A stretch of 64,000 nucleotides of DNA from JAAXKN01 sp036261625 (lineage in GTDB: Bacteria > Bacteroidota > Ignavibacteria > Ignavibacteriales > SURF-24): contig DATAKL010000012.1 in the NCBI GenBank assembly GCA_036261625.1, positions 1 through 64,000 of the forward strand. The letters are read 5' to 3'. The notes under the pieces are model-generated. The model made no database searches, was not told the origin of the DNA, and was given only the letters and a program-made list of their open reading frames with translations. Position 1 is the stretch's first letter, and the number at the start of each line of letters is the position of its first letter. The position numbers were made by a program, and so were the translations under genes. Below are positions 18,360-27,037 of the stretch, in pieces.

Positions 18360-19535
18360 ATGCATGCGGGCAGCAGCAGCGAAGAATTACATCAGAAAAT
18401 ATCAGAACTGCAGGAAAGGCTCAGCCGTCTTGAAGACCTCGAGCGGGAGAATCTATTGCTCAAGGAGAAACTCCTTGAAAGCGAGGAAAAATACCGAAAC
18501 ATAGCGGATATGGAGTCGGATGCCATTCTGCTCGTGGATAACTCGAGCGGTCAGCTTCTGGATGTAAACAGTGCGGCCTGCAGCCTTTACGGCTACGGGA
18601 AAGAAGAAATGCTCCTGCTGAACATAATGGATCTTTCAGCTGAACCGGAAAAAACACGCTGTGTAATGCTGGAGCACCAGACACTGGTTCCAAGACGCAT
18701 TCATAAGAAAAAAGACGGCAGCACCTTCCCGATTGAAATTAACATTAAATTCTACGAGTTAAACGGCCGCGAGATGCACGTTTCGGCTGTAAGGGACATT
18801 TCCGAGTGGGTTAAGGCCGAAAGCCTGCTGATCGAATCCAAGGAGCGTGCTGAAAAGTCCGACCGCCTGAAGGGTGAATTCCTGGCTCAGATGTCGCACG
18901 AGATACGCTCCCCTCTTAATTCCATTCTTAACTTCGCAAGTCTTATAAAAGAAAGCTGCAGAAACATTATGAATGAGGATCTGCAGATGAGCTTCAGCAT
19001 AATAGACCAGGCAAGCAAGCGTCTGATCCGCACCATTGACCTTATAATCAACATGTCGGAACTTCAGACAGATACCTACGATTTTACTCCTGTCAAGGTG
19101 GATGTAAATTCAGATATACTTCAGAAACTTTTTCTTGAATATACCCCTCAGGCTAAGAACAGTGATCTGGAATTTGAGCTTTACTCTCATACGCAGGATA
19201 CAATAATAACCGGGGATGCATACTCTCTCTACCAGATCTTCAATAACCTGATCGATAACGCAATAAAGTATACTAAAAAAGGCAGGGTGGAAATTATAAT
19301 TTCACGAAATAAAGGCCTGGAAGTTGAAGTCAGGGATACAGGCATTGGCATTTCACAGGAATTTATGTTTCATATATTTCACCCGTTTTCGCAGGAAGAA
19401 CAGGGCTATACAAGAAGGTTTGAGGGTAACGGCCTTGGCCTGGCGCTTGTAAAGAAGTATGCCGAGATGAACGGCGCCCGCATTGACGTCAAAAGCCTTA
19501 AAGGCGAGGGATCTTCCTTTAAGGTTATCTTCTGA
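18360..19535 (+). CDS. PAS sensor histidine kinase, short soluble
   Basis: A 391-residue protein: an N-terminal coiled coil (about 5-45), one PAS domain (about 45-155), HisKA with QMSHEIRSPLNSILNF and HATPase_c (LIDNAIKYT, DTGIGIS, GNGLGLALVKKYAEM). It has no transmembrane segment and no receiver. The ATG at 18360 is preceded by GAGGAA at a usable distance. It is a single gene followed at eight bases by a heptamer repeat array; its partner is unknown. Confidence 0.9.
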   Translation: MHAGSSSEELHQKISELQERLSRLEDLERENLLLKEKLLESEEKYRNIADMESDAILLVDNSSGQLLDVNSAACSLYGYGKEEMLLLNIMDLSAEPEKTRCVMLEHQTLVPRRIHKKKDGSTFPIEINIKFYELNGREMHVSAVRDISEWVKAESLLIESKERAEKSDRLKGEFLAQMSHEIRSPLNSILNFASLIKESCRNIMNEDLQMSFSIIDQASKRLIRTIDLIINMSELQTDTYDFTPVKVDVNSDILQKLFLEYTPQAKNSDLEFELYSHTQDTIITGDAYSLYQIFNNLIDNAIKYTKKGRVEIIISRNKGLEVEVRDTGIGISQEFMFHIFHPFSQEEQGYTRRFEGNGLGLALVKKYAEMNGARIDVKSLKGEGSSFKVIF

Positions 19536-19542
19536 GACTCAC

Positions 19543-19600
19543 TTTTTAATTTTTAATTTTTAATTTTTAATTTTTAATTTTTAATTTTTAATTTTTAATT
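19543..19600. repeat. Heptamer tandem repeat (TTTTTAA)8
   Basis: Eight perfect copies of TTTTTAA run from 19543 to 19598, followed by TT. They are preceded by TCAC. A four-copy array with the same TCAC left flank and the same TT end occurs at 50031-50060. Perfect copies suggest slippage and a variable copy number. Confidence 0.95.
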
Positions 19601-19772
19601 GCCCCTGTGCCCCAAATCACAAATCTTCCCGCAGCTTTAAGTTTTCTTTGAATTTCTCGGCCAAATAAAGTATCCTATTTTTGATGGTTTGCTATGTTAC
19701 ATTACCCGGCTATAATCAGACATTGATGACTTATTACCACTGATTCGATGAATAAAAAACTGAGGAGCTCAT

Positions 19773-21842
19773 ATGAAAGAAAGGAGTCTATGGATAACTT
19801 TTACAGCTGCAGTAATTTTGCTGTTGTCTTCCGCCTTTACAAATGCACAGGTTCAAAGATATACCGAGAACAACGGTTATGTAAAACCGCTGGCCGTTGC
19901 ACCGGGTGATACACTGTACATTTATATCAATACTTCTAAACCGGTTTATGATATTACAGTCTACCGCATTGCCGTTAACGAATACGAACGCATGATGACA
20001 ATTACAGGCGTTAAGAGCGACGGCCTGCGCCCGATTGATACCCTGGCTTACGAAAAAGGGGTCGACTGGCCGGTAAGCTACAAACTTGTCATTCCGGGGG
20101 ACTGGAGAAGCGGGGCCTACGGGCTCGAATTTCCAAATGCCGACGGATCAACCACAAAGGGCGCGGTCTTTGCCCTGAAACAGAAAATACCCGGCTCATA
20201 TTCAAAAGTTTTAATGCTCTTAAATGATTTCGACTGGACAGCCTATAACCTCTGGGGAGGTAAAAATGTTTATGATTCCGGCTCTACCTGGGGGAAAAAA
20301 GCCGACAGGGTCTCACTGGACCGCCCCTTTTCGCAGCACAGGGGCATGGGAGAATTTCATGCCTGGAATAAGCCTCTTATCCAATGGCTTGAAACAAATA
20401 ATATCCGTTATGAAATAACTTCCACAATGGAAGTTCATAAGGATTCCACACTCCTGGACAACTACGACGTGCTGATTGTTAACGGGCACGACGAGTATTA
20501 TTCCCGTCCGGAAAGATTAAACATGGAAAGGTTCGTAAAGCGCGGCGGCCGCCTCCTGAGCCTCTCCGGCAATACATGCTGGTGGCAGGTCAGAATGGAA
20601 GATAACGACCGGACCATGGTATGCTACAAAAGCAAGAAGGATCCAATTATCGGAGTGACAGATTCTCTTGCAACGGTCAACTGGTACGATTCGCCTCTAA
20701 ACTGGCCAGAGACCATGTTCCTGGGTGCAACATTCCTTAACGGCGGATATGTAAATGACCTGCTTCACCATATCATGAACTACAGCCACGGCTACGGCGA
20801 TTATACGGTCTGGAATTCACAGCACTGGATGTATAAAGGCACGGGACTCCAGGACGGGGACTCCTTCGGACGCCTTGAGGGTGACTCGACTACAGCAGTG
20901 GTTGGCTATGAGGTTGATGCCTCAATCTTTAAGTTTAAGGACGGTCTTCCCATGCCCACAGGCGAAGATAAGACTCCTCTTAACTACCGCATACTCGGCA
21001 CCTCTCCGTGTGAGCCCGCAAGCTACACAAGGGGACTTCCGGTAACAATGGGAATGTACGTCAATAAGAACGGGGGCGCTGTATTTAATTCAGCTTCCAT
21101 CAACTGGACTTTCGGTCTGAAAAAAACCTCAGATGGCCGGCAAGATACCACGTTTCAGAAAGTCTTCATGAACATAATGCAGCGGTTTATGCAGGGCAAC
21201 TTCCCTCCTGAGATAATCAGCTATAAGCCTTATAAAGTGCTTAAAGATACTGCACACGGACAGATCTTTGAGGTCAACAGAAGGGAAATTGAACTTAATA
21301 CCAAAGATACTATTAAAACCAATGATTCCACTCAGTTGTCGCTTAAAGTAGTTGACCCGTACGGCGAAAAAGTAAATTATATCTGGTACGTCGGTTCCAT
21401 AGATCGTTCTTCCGATGCCGATAACGATTCCACCTTCACCTTCCATGCTACAAAAGGCGGGGATTTCAAGGTAACTGTCTGCGTTTATAACTCGAAGGAT
21501 ACTTCTTCAATTTCGTGGAACATACACGTTATTGGCGATAGTGTTGCGGGTCTGGCAGAAGGAGAAAACCTCAGGCCATACAGCTATTTTATTGGGCAGA
21601 ACTATCCTAATCCTTTCAATCCCGAAACAAAAATCAAATACGGGCTCGCCCGGGACGGGAAAGTTACAATTGAGCTCTTCAACATACTGGGACAGAAGGT
21701 TTCCACGCTTGTTAATGACGTCAGGAAAGCGGGAAACTACGAGGTAAACTTCAACGGCATTAGTCTTCCGAGCGGAACCTATCTCTACAGGATTTCCTCC
21801 GGCAGCTTTATGCAGGTTAAGAAAATGGTGCTGCTCAAATAA
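19773..21842 (+). CDS. Secreted DMFase beta-subunit-like protein with T9SS sorting domain
   Basis: A 689-residue exported protein. A signal peptide ends near residue 25 (TNAQV). Residues about 40-480 resemble the N,N-dimethylformamidase large-subunit-like family, a glutamine-amidotransferase-like fold with NGHDEYYS, followed by GNTCWWQVRMED. A PKD-like or Ig-like segment covers about 505-600. The last 80 residues are a T9SS type A sorting domain with IGQNYPNPFNPET, FNILGQKV and a final MVLLK. It would be exported and anchored at or released from the cell surface by T9SS. The substrate is unknown; amidohydrolase activity is not assured. It has its own terminator. Confidence 0.85.
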   Translation: MKERSLWITFTAAVILLLSSAFTNAQVQRYTENNGYVKPLAVAPGDTLYIYINTSKPVYDITVYRIAVNEYERMMTITGVKSDGLRPIDTLAYEKGVDWPVSYKLVIPGDWRSGAYGLEFPNADGSTTKGAVFALKQKIPGSYSKVLMLLNDFDWTAYNLWGGKNVYDSGSTWGKKADRVSLDRPFSQHRGMGEFHAWNKPLIQWLETNNIRYEITSTMEVHKDSTLLDNYDVLIVNGHDEYYSRPERLNMERFVKRGGRLLSLSGNTCWWQVRMEDNDRTMVCYKSKKDPIIGVTDSLATVNWYDSPLNWPETMFLGATFLNGGYVNDLLHHIMNYSHGYGDYTVWNSQHWMYKGTGLQDGDSFGRLEGDSTTAVVGYEVDASIFKFKDGLPMPTGEDKTPLNYRILGTSPCEPASYTRGLPVTMGMYVNKNGGAVFNSASINWTFGLKKTSDGRQDTTFQKVFMNIMQRFMQGNFPPEIISYKPYKVLKDTAHGQIFEVNRREIELNTKDTIKTNDSTQLSLKVVDPYGEKVNYIWYVGSIDRSSDADNDSTFTFHATKGGDFKVTVCVYNSKDTSSISWNIHVIGDSVAGLAEGENLRPYSYFIGQNYPNPFNPETKIKYGLARDGKVTIELFNILGQKVSTLVNDVRKAGNYEVNFNGISLPSGTYLYRISSGSFMQVKKMVLLK

Positions 21843-21870
21843 CTAGTAAAAAGACATATTGAAATTAATA

Positions 21871-21898
21871 AGCCCTGAGAAAATCCTCAGGGCTTTTT
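21871..21898 (+). terminator. Rho-independent terminator
   Basis: AGCCCTGAG and CTCAGGGCT form a nine-pair stem with a short loop and a following TTTTT. It lies 29 bases after the stop of the DMFase-like gene. Confidence 0.85.
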
Positions 21899-21918
21899 AA
21901 TTTTACTAAGAATACTGT

Positions 21919-22206
21919 TCAGTAAACAGTCATTTCATCGTGACGGACCGTTCTTTTGTAATCTTTTCTCCAGAGCAGGTGCATTCCGCAAACACGGGCA
22001 TTCTGCCAGGCGCCTGCCTTGATGACGTCCAGATTAATGTAGCGCCCCTCATAATCCAGGATCAGATAACACCCGTAATCCTTGTGATAATAGATGTTAT
22101 AAGTCTCTTCAAAATCCATCTCAGTCACGGGACGTTTCTTTACTTCAAAAAGATTTTCGTCCACGTGCTTGCATAGTAAGAATTCGGTAACAGTAATCTT
22201 GCTCAT
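21919..22206 (-). CDS. Hypothetical protein, 95 aa
   Basis: Not recognised. It is a soluble, charged protein with many aromatic residues (IYYHKDYGCYLILDYEGRY) and two other cysteines. GGGGGAA lies just upstream of the ATG, which supports translation. It faces the DMFase-like gene from the other strand and sits 237 bases from the divergent kinase gene at 22444. No signal peptide or transmembrane helix is visible. Confidence 0.6.
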   Translation of the reverse strand: MSKITVTEFLLCKHVDENLFEVKKRPVTEMDFEETYNIYYHKDYGCYLILDYEGRYINLDVIKAGAWQNARVCGMHLLWRKDYKRTVRHDEMTVY

Positions 22207-22443
22207 GGTTTCCCCCTCATTATTTCATAGCTCCTTGATCCTCAATAATTTTTATGGAAATAATAAAATAAAAGCAACTTAAATTTTAGCCGTAGCTTCT
22301 TTCTGTGTTCTGAATCAAGTCAGCGGACGCATTTGAGGTTTTATCTTCTCCCCTTTGCTTTTTTCATACGAAGAATATATATTGTGTTTGCTATAATCAA
22401 TACCGGATTTTGCCCCTGCCTTTTTCATTAATACAGGTGAAAA

Positions 22444-25092
22444 ATGAGTAGCGACTTGGAAAGCGGACAACTGGACAGCAATCTTTCGGGCGAATCAGCT
22501 GAAATAATACCGGGCCTGGAAAACAAACATCCTGATGATTCTTCTGGATCCTCAGACACATTTAGTGAAGTACATCTGAAGTGGGATCAAGGTGATTACC
22601 TTCAGGACAGACTTGCCTGGGATGGCCGGCTTGCCGACGAACTCAGGCTTTACAGGGAGCTCTTCGACTCGGCGCCTTCGGGCTACCTGCTCCTGGATCC
22701 CGATTTCATAATTACCAGGGCAAACCGTCAGGCGCAGCGGATGCTAGGACTTGGTGAACCGCTGCTCATTAAACGTCCTCTTACACAGTTCATTACAAAA
22801 GGCTACCTGAATTTATTTTATTCCTACCGCCTGAAAATCATGAAGAAAACCGGCAGGTTCTCCTGCGAGCTTAAATTCCAGAGAAAAAACGGACCCGACT
22901 TCCACGCGCTTCTTGAATGCCACCCGGTCTTCGACGATGCCGACTGCTGCCTAAGCATTCGGGCAGCTATAATGGATATTTCGGAACACAAGCGCCTTGA
23001 ACTTAACCGCAGGGCAGGCCTCATCCAGACCTCAATTGAAAGTATGATGGATGCACACGCCATTCTCCGGGCCAAAAGGGACAAAGCAGGCAGAATAACA
23101 GATTTCATTTATGAGTATATCAATGAAGCCGGTTGCCTTAACCTTAATTTATCAAAAGATAAAATTATCGGCAGCAGATTTCTTACTCTCTTCCCTCACA
23201 TGCGCAGTAACGGACTCTTTGATGACTTCTGCAGGACGGTCTATTCGGGCGAGGCAGTGAAAAAAGAATCGCTCGTTTATGATGAGGATCAGACAGCACC
23301 CTCAATAAAGCAGGCTTTCGGTATTCAGATCAGCAGGCTTAATGACGGCGTCGTTGTGACATGGCGCGACATTACAGAGCGCATACAGATAGAAAAAAGA
23401 CTTCAGCAGGAACTCAAGCGCTCAAAGATGCTTTCTCTTTTTGCTCAGGAACTCACGGAAATCAGCTTCGACTACCTTGCTGTATTGGAAAAAACAGCAC
23501 GCCGCATTTCGGAACTCATTGGTGACTCTTGCGTTATACGCCTCCTCTCAGATGAGAAATGGACAAACCTTATTTCTTATTATAATCCCGATATAAAGAT
23601 CAGGAGCCTGCTGCATGAGCTTTTTTCAAATACGGACTTGTGTCCCATCGGTGAACTGACACCCGAGGCCATGCAGGGGCAACCCGTGCTCGTTTCAAAA
23701 GTGGAATATCCGGCTGTGCTTGAACAGCTGAGCAGTGCGCTCCGCATGCACCTTGAAAACCTGCCTGTTTACAGCCTGCTCTCGGTGCCATTGTTTACGA
23801 ATAAAAAAATGACCGGAGTAATTACAGTCCTGCGCCACAATAAGACGAATCCCGCTTATACTTCTAATGATCAGTTCTTCCTCCAGCAGATTGCCTCCAA
23901 AACAGCCCTGGCGGTTGCTAATGCGAAGCTCTACGGCGAGAAGATGAGGGAAATTGAAGAACGTAAATCTGCAGAACGGGCACTTGCCGAAAAACAGGAA
24001 CTCTTAAAAAACGTGCTGGAATTTGTGCCTGTTGGCGTGTGGGTACTGGACAATAAAGGCAGAAGACTCCTAAGCAACCGGATGGTAAGAGAGATATGGG
24101 GCGGGCTGAAATACCAGAACAAAGACGATCTTCAGATGCATAAAGGATGGTGGGCAAATTCGGGAGAACCGATTCAGGATTACGAATGGGCTACAGCAAG
24201 AACACTTCTTAAAGGCGAAACGGTTATAAATGAAGAGGTGCTCGTGGAATGTTTCGACGGAAGCATAAAAACCCTGCTCCTGTCCTCTGTTCCTATTAAG
24301 GAAGGCGGCCAAATGGGGGCAATTGTAACAAACGTGGATATCTCGGAGATAAGACATTACCAGGAAAAGCTCCAGCATACGCTCCTTGAACTTGAACGCT
24401 CGAACAAGGAACTTGAACAGTTCGCCTACATCGCCTCGCACGACCTGCAGGAGCCGATGAGAATGATTGCCAGCTTTACACAGCTTCTTGCATCGCGCTA
24501 TCAGGGAAAACTTGACGAAAAGGCGGACGAATACATTGCCTTCGCCCTCGAAGGGGCCAGGCGCATGCAGACACTCATACGCGACCTGCTTAAGTATGCA
24601 CGCGTAACCTCGCGCCTCAAGCCTTTTGAAAAGCTTGACTTAAATGAAATACTGGATGATGTTTTATCCGACCTCCAGCTGGTCGTAAGCGAAAGCGGTG
24701 CTGAAATTACTACCGATCCCCTTCCTGAAATTATGGGAGACATCACTCAGATCAGACAGCTTCTGCAGAACCTCGTAAGCAATGCAATAAAATTCCGCGG
24801 CAGTCTCCCCCCCCGGATCCATATATCATCTTCCCACGATAAGAAGGACTGGCTTTTCAGCGTGCGCGATAACGGCATCGGAATCGATCCGCAGTTCCAT
24901 GAGAGAATATTTCTCATCTTCCAGAGGCTCCATGAAAGGGAAAAATATCCCGGTACTGGCATAGGTCTTGCTCTCTGCAAGAAAATTGTGGAACTACATG
25001 GCGGGAAAATATGGCTGGAATCTGAACCGGGACGCGGCACTACGTTCCTTTTTTCTGTCCCAAAAATAAAAAAAGAGATTATAAGTCAGTGA
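22444..25092 (+). CDS. PAS/GAF sensor histidine kinase, soluble
   Basis: An 882-residue cytoplasmic kinase: PAS (about 65-185), a second PAS-like region (190-320), GAF (about 335-500), PAS (510-650), then HisKA with FAYIASHDLQEPMRMI and HATPase_c (LVSNAIKFRG, DNGIGID, GTGIGLALCKKIVELHGG). The HDLQEP H box and phytochrome-like C-terminal half are almost the same as in the kinases at 27038 and 30496. It lacks a bilin-binding phytochrome core. AGGTGA precedes the ATG. Confidence 0.92.
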   Translation: MSSDLESGQLDSNLSGESAEIIPGLENKHPDDSSGSSDTFSEVHLKWDQGDYLQDRLAWDGRLADELRLYRELFDSAPSGYLLLDPDFIITRANRQAQRMLGLGEPLLIKRPLTQFITKGYLNLFYSYRLKIMKKTGRFSCELKFQRKNGPDFHALLECHPVFDDADCCLSIRAAIMDISEHKRLELNRRAGLIQTSIESMMDAHAILRAKRDKAGRITDFIYEYINEAGCLNLNLSKDKIIGSRFLTLFPHMRSNGLFDDFCRTVYSGEAVKKESLVYDEDQTAPSIKQAFGIQISRLNDGVVVTWRDITERIQIEKRLQQELKRSKMLSLFAQELTEISFDYLAVLEKTARRISELIGDSCVIRLLSDEKWTNLISYYNPDIKIRSLLHELFSNTDLCPIGELTPEAMQGQPVLVSKVEYPAVLEQLSSALRMHLENLPVYSLLSVPLFTNKKMTGVITVLRHNKTNPAYTSNDQFFLQQIASKTALAVANAKLYGEKMREIEERKSAERALAEKQELLKNVLEFVPVGVWVLDNKGRRLLSNRMVREIWGGLKYQNKDDLQMHKGWWANSGEPIQDYEWATARTLLKGETVINEEVLVECFDGSIKTLLLSSVPIKEGGQMGAIVTNVDISEIRHYQEKLQHTLLELERSNKELEQFAYIASHDLQEPMRMIASFTQLLASRYQGKLDEKADEYIAFALEGARRMQTLIRDLLKYARVTSRLKPFEKLDLNEILDDVLSDLQLVVSESGAEITTDPLPEIMGDITQIRQLLQNLVSNAIKFRGSLPPRIHISSSHDKKDWLFSVRDNGIGIDPQFHERIFLIFQRLHEREKYPGTGIGLALCKKIVELHGGKIWLESEPGRGTTFLFSVPKIKKEIISQ

Positions 25093-25267
25093 TTTTTGAT
25101 TAGTTTCGTTCCAGCCCGCTTAAGACGCCTCTTTCCATGCCCTTCCAGGCTGCAGAATGAGATAATGCAGCTGTACGTTACGCATTGCCCTTTCCACTTT
25201 CATTTTTCCTTTCTATTTTATTAAAAATGAACTCTGCTTTAATAATAAACTCTCGATGGAGGTAAAA

Positions 25268-25909
25268 ATGAATATCGGAATTCTTGGATCCGGGGCTGTC
25301 GGGCAGGAACTGGGTATGGGTTTCTTAGAAGAGGGGCATTCAGTTATGCTCGGCACCAGGGACACACAGAAGCTTAAGGACTGGGTGATCAAGGCAGGCG
25401 AAAATGCATACGCAGGCGGTTTCGACGACGCAGCACGATTCGGCGAACTGATTGTAATTGCAACCAAATGGACAGGCACTGAAAACACAATCAATATGGC
25501 TGGAAGGGAAAATTTTTCAAATAAAATTGTAATTGACGTAACCAACCCGCTGGAGATGATGCAGGGGGCTGCCCCCAGGATTTCGGTCAGCCCGGGCAAT
25601 TCAGCAGCCGAACAGATTCAGGCGTGGCTTCCCGGGGCCATGGTGGTAAAGGCATTTAATACAATAGGTGCAAACCTGATGTGCCGTCCTAAGCTGAAGG
25701 AAGGATTGCCCGACCTTTTTATCTGCGGAAACGACATTGAGGCAAAACAGGCTGTGGCTCACTTTGCCGAGGGCTGGGGCTGGGAAAATATAACTGATAT
25801 GGGTGACCTCTCGGAGGCTTTTTACCTTGAGGCGCTTGCGGCTCTGTGGGTACATTACGCATTTTTCAATAAAAGCAGAACGCATGCATTCAAACTGCTG
25901 AAAAAATAG
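25268..25909 (+). CDS. NADPH-dependent F420 reductase-like Rossmann protein
   Basis: A 213-residue oxidoreductase with an N-terminal Rossmann fold: IGILGSGAVGQELGMGFLEEGH is the dinucleotide-binding loop, with TR at the end of strand 2 as in NADP-preferring members. VIDVTNPLE and VKAFNTIGANLM match the Npd/F420-dependent NADP reductase superfamily. The substrate is not clear; F420 biosynthesis genes are absent from the window. The start at 25268 is chosen because GGAGGT lies five bases ahead; an ATG at 25256 overlaps that ribosome site. Confidence 0.85.
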   Translation: MNIGILGSGAVGQELGMGFLEEGHSVMLGTRDTQKLKDWVIKAGENAYAGGFDDAARFGELIVIATKWTGTENTINMAGRENFSNKIVIDVTNPLEMMQGAAPRISVSPGNSAAEQIQAWLPGAMVVKAFNTIGANLMCRPKLKEGLPDLFICGNDIEAKQAVAHFAEGWGWENITDMGDLSEAFYLEALAALWVHYAFFNKSRTHAFKLLKK

Positions 25910-25960
25910 TCTCCTTAAAAAGTAGTCTCCTGAAAAGGCAGTCTGAAGAAATGTTAAACA

Positions 25961-25991
25961 GGCCGGAAAAGCTTGGCTAAAGCTTCCGGCC
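25961..25991. terminator. Hairpin between convergent genes
   Basis: GGCCGGAAAAGCTT and AAGCTTCCGGCC pair with a small bulge. The hairpin lies between the stops of the F420 reductase-like gene and ric. There is no long T-run on either side, so termination could depend on Rho. Confidence 0.55.
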
Positions 25992-26026
25992 CTGAGATAT
26001 TCCTCCTCAAAATCCGGGCTCGCGAT

Positions 26027-26767
26027 TTAGGCCCCGGCAGCCTCAAGCGACTTCGGGAAGAGAATGCTGTTTTCCAGAAACACGTGTTTATGCAGATCAC
26101 GTTCGAACTCGTCAAGCTCTTTATACGTAACGGCAAAGGTTGTACATGCATCCTGGGGAAGAGTAAAATTATCTGTCATTTTTCTTATTCTCTCGAGCAT
26201 TTCTCCTGCACGGTCGTGCTCCAGCATCATGACTCTTATAGGTCCGGATACTGCGGATAACTGCTGAATAGCTTCAGCATTTCCGGAAGCCTTGACTTCG
26301 TCAATTTTCCTGATCATGGGAAACAAGATCTGCTCTTCTTTTGCAAGATGGCTTTCCAGTTCACGGCTTACTGCATCGAACATGTCGGCAACATCCATCA
26401 GAAAAGGATGATTTTGGCCGTGAGCCCTTACTACCTTATCCAGACGTGCATTAATCACTGGGGCCGCAGTTTTTACGTATGAGTGATGATTATGCACTAT
26501 GTAATCGGCCAGATATCCCAGAGGCCACGACTCATAGCGGTTATTGTCTGCACTGCCTGTCTCAAAAAGCTCCTTCAGCTCCCCTGCCAGACGGTCTGCG
26601 TCCACCCCTTTTTCCTCACATGCCTGACCTAGAGGACGGTTGCCTTTGCAGCAGAAATCGATGCCGTATTTCTCAAAAACCTCTGCGGACTTAAAATTAT
26701 GGGCAACGATATCCTTTACGATTAAACTTCTTAATTCATCCGTATTGATGCTTGAATTTGCTGCCAT
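26027..26767 (-). CDS. ric: Iron-sulfur cluster repair di-iron protein Ric (YtfE/ScdA)
   Basis: Repairs Fe-S clusters damaged by nitric oxide or oxygen. Residues about 10-65 are the ScdA N-terminal domain with the FCCKGNRPL cysteine pair. Residues about 80-240 are the hemerythrin-like domain, with histidines in YIVHNHHSY, ESHLAKEE, MMLEHDRA and LHKHVFLENSILFP supplying di-iron ligands. Length 246 is slightly longer than E. coli YtfE. No ATP-binding or transcription-factor domain is attached. It is transcribed away from the kinase at 27038. Confidence 0.95.
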   Translation of the reverse strand: MAANSSINTDELRSLIVKDIVAHNFKSAEVFEKYGIDFCCKGNRPLGQACEEKGVDADRLAGELKELFETGSADNNRYESWPLGYLADYIVHNHHSYVKTAAPVINARLDKVVRAHGQNHPFLMDVADMFDAVSRELESHLAKEEQILFPMIRKIDEVKASGNAEAIQQLSAVSGPIRVMMLEHDRAGEMLERIRKMTDNFTLPQDACTTFAVTYKELDEFERDLHKHVFLENSILFPKSLEAAGA

Positions 26768-27037
26768 TGTTATCTCTCCTTTATTTTTGGGCTTTATATA
26801 TAGAATTTCATTTTCAGACTAAAAGTTCCGAAATAAAATTAAACAAAATAAGACATTATGTCAAGTTATAAAATATTTATTTTCCATCCTCACCTCCGCA
26901 GCATGCTTTTGATGGCGCGTATTGCTATTAGAAAAAGAATATATTATCTTAAACTTAAATTATCGCTGAAAGGGCTTTTTTACATGTAGACACACGGCTT
27001 ATTCTTTCTATTTCAAATTAATCTGTGCAAATCAGCA

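Noticed and set aside
19543..19600. CRISPR-like array
   Set aside because: The units are seven bases and directly adjacent, with no spacers; it is a simple tandem repeat.
24501..25040. Long minus-strand open frames inside the kinase at 22444 and similar shadows inside other kinases
   Set aside because: They run antisense to well-supported kinase domains, have serine- and proline-rich compositions and no ribosome sites.
22444..25092. A bacteriophytochrome
   Set aside because: The kinase C-terminus and GAF domain are phytochrome-like, but no PHY domain and no bilin-binding cysteine or conserved DIP-type motif is visible.
25213..25599. A minus-strand open frame overlapping the F420 reductase-like gene
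   Set aside because: The plus-strand frame encodes a clear Rossmann protein with a strong ribosome site; the antisense frame has no recognisable motif.
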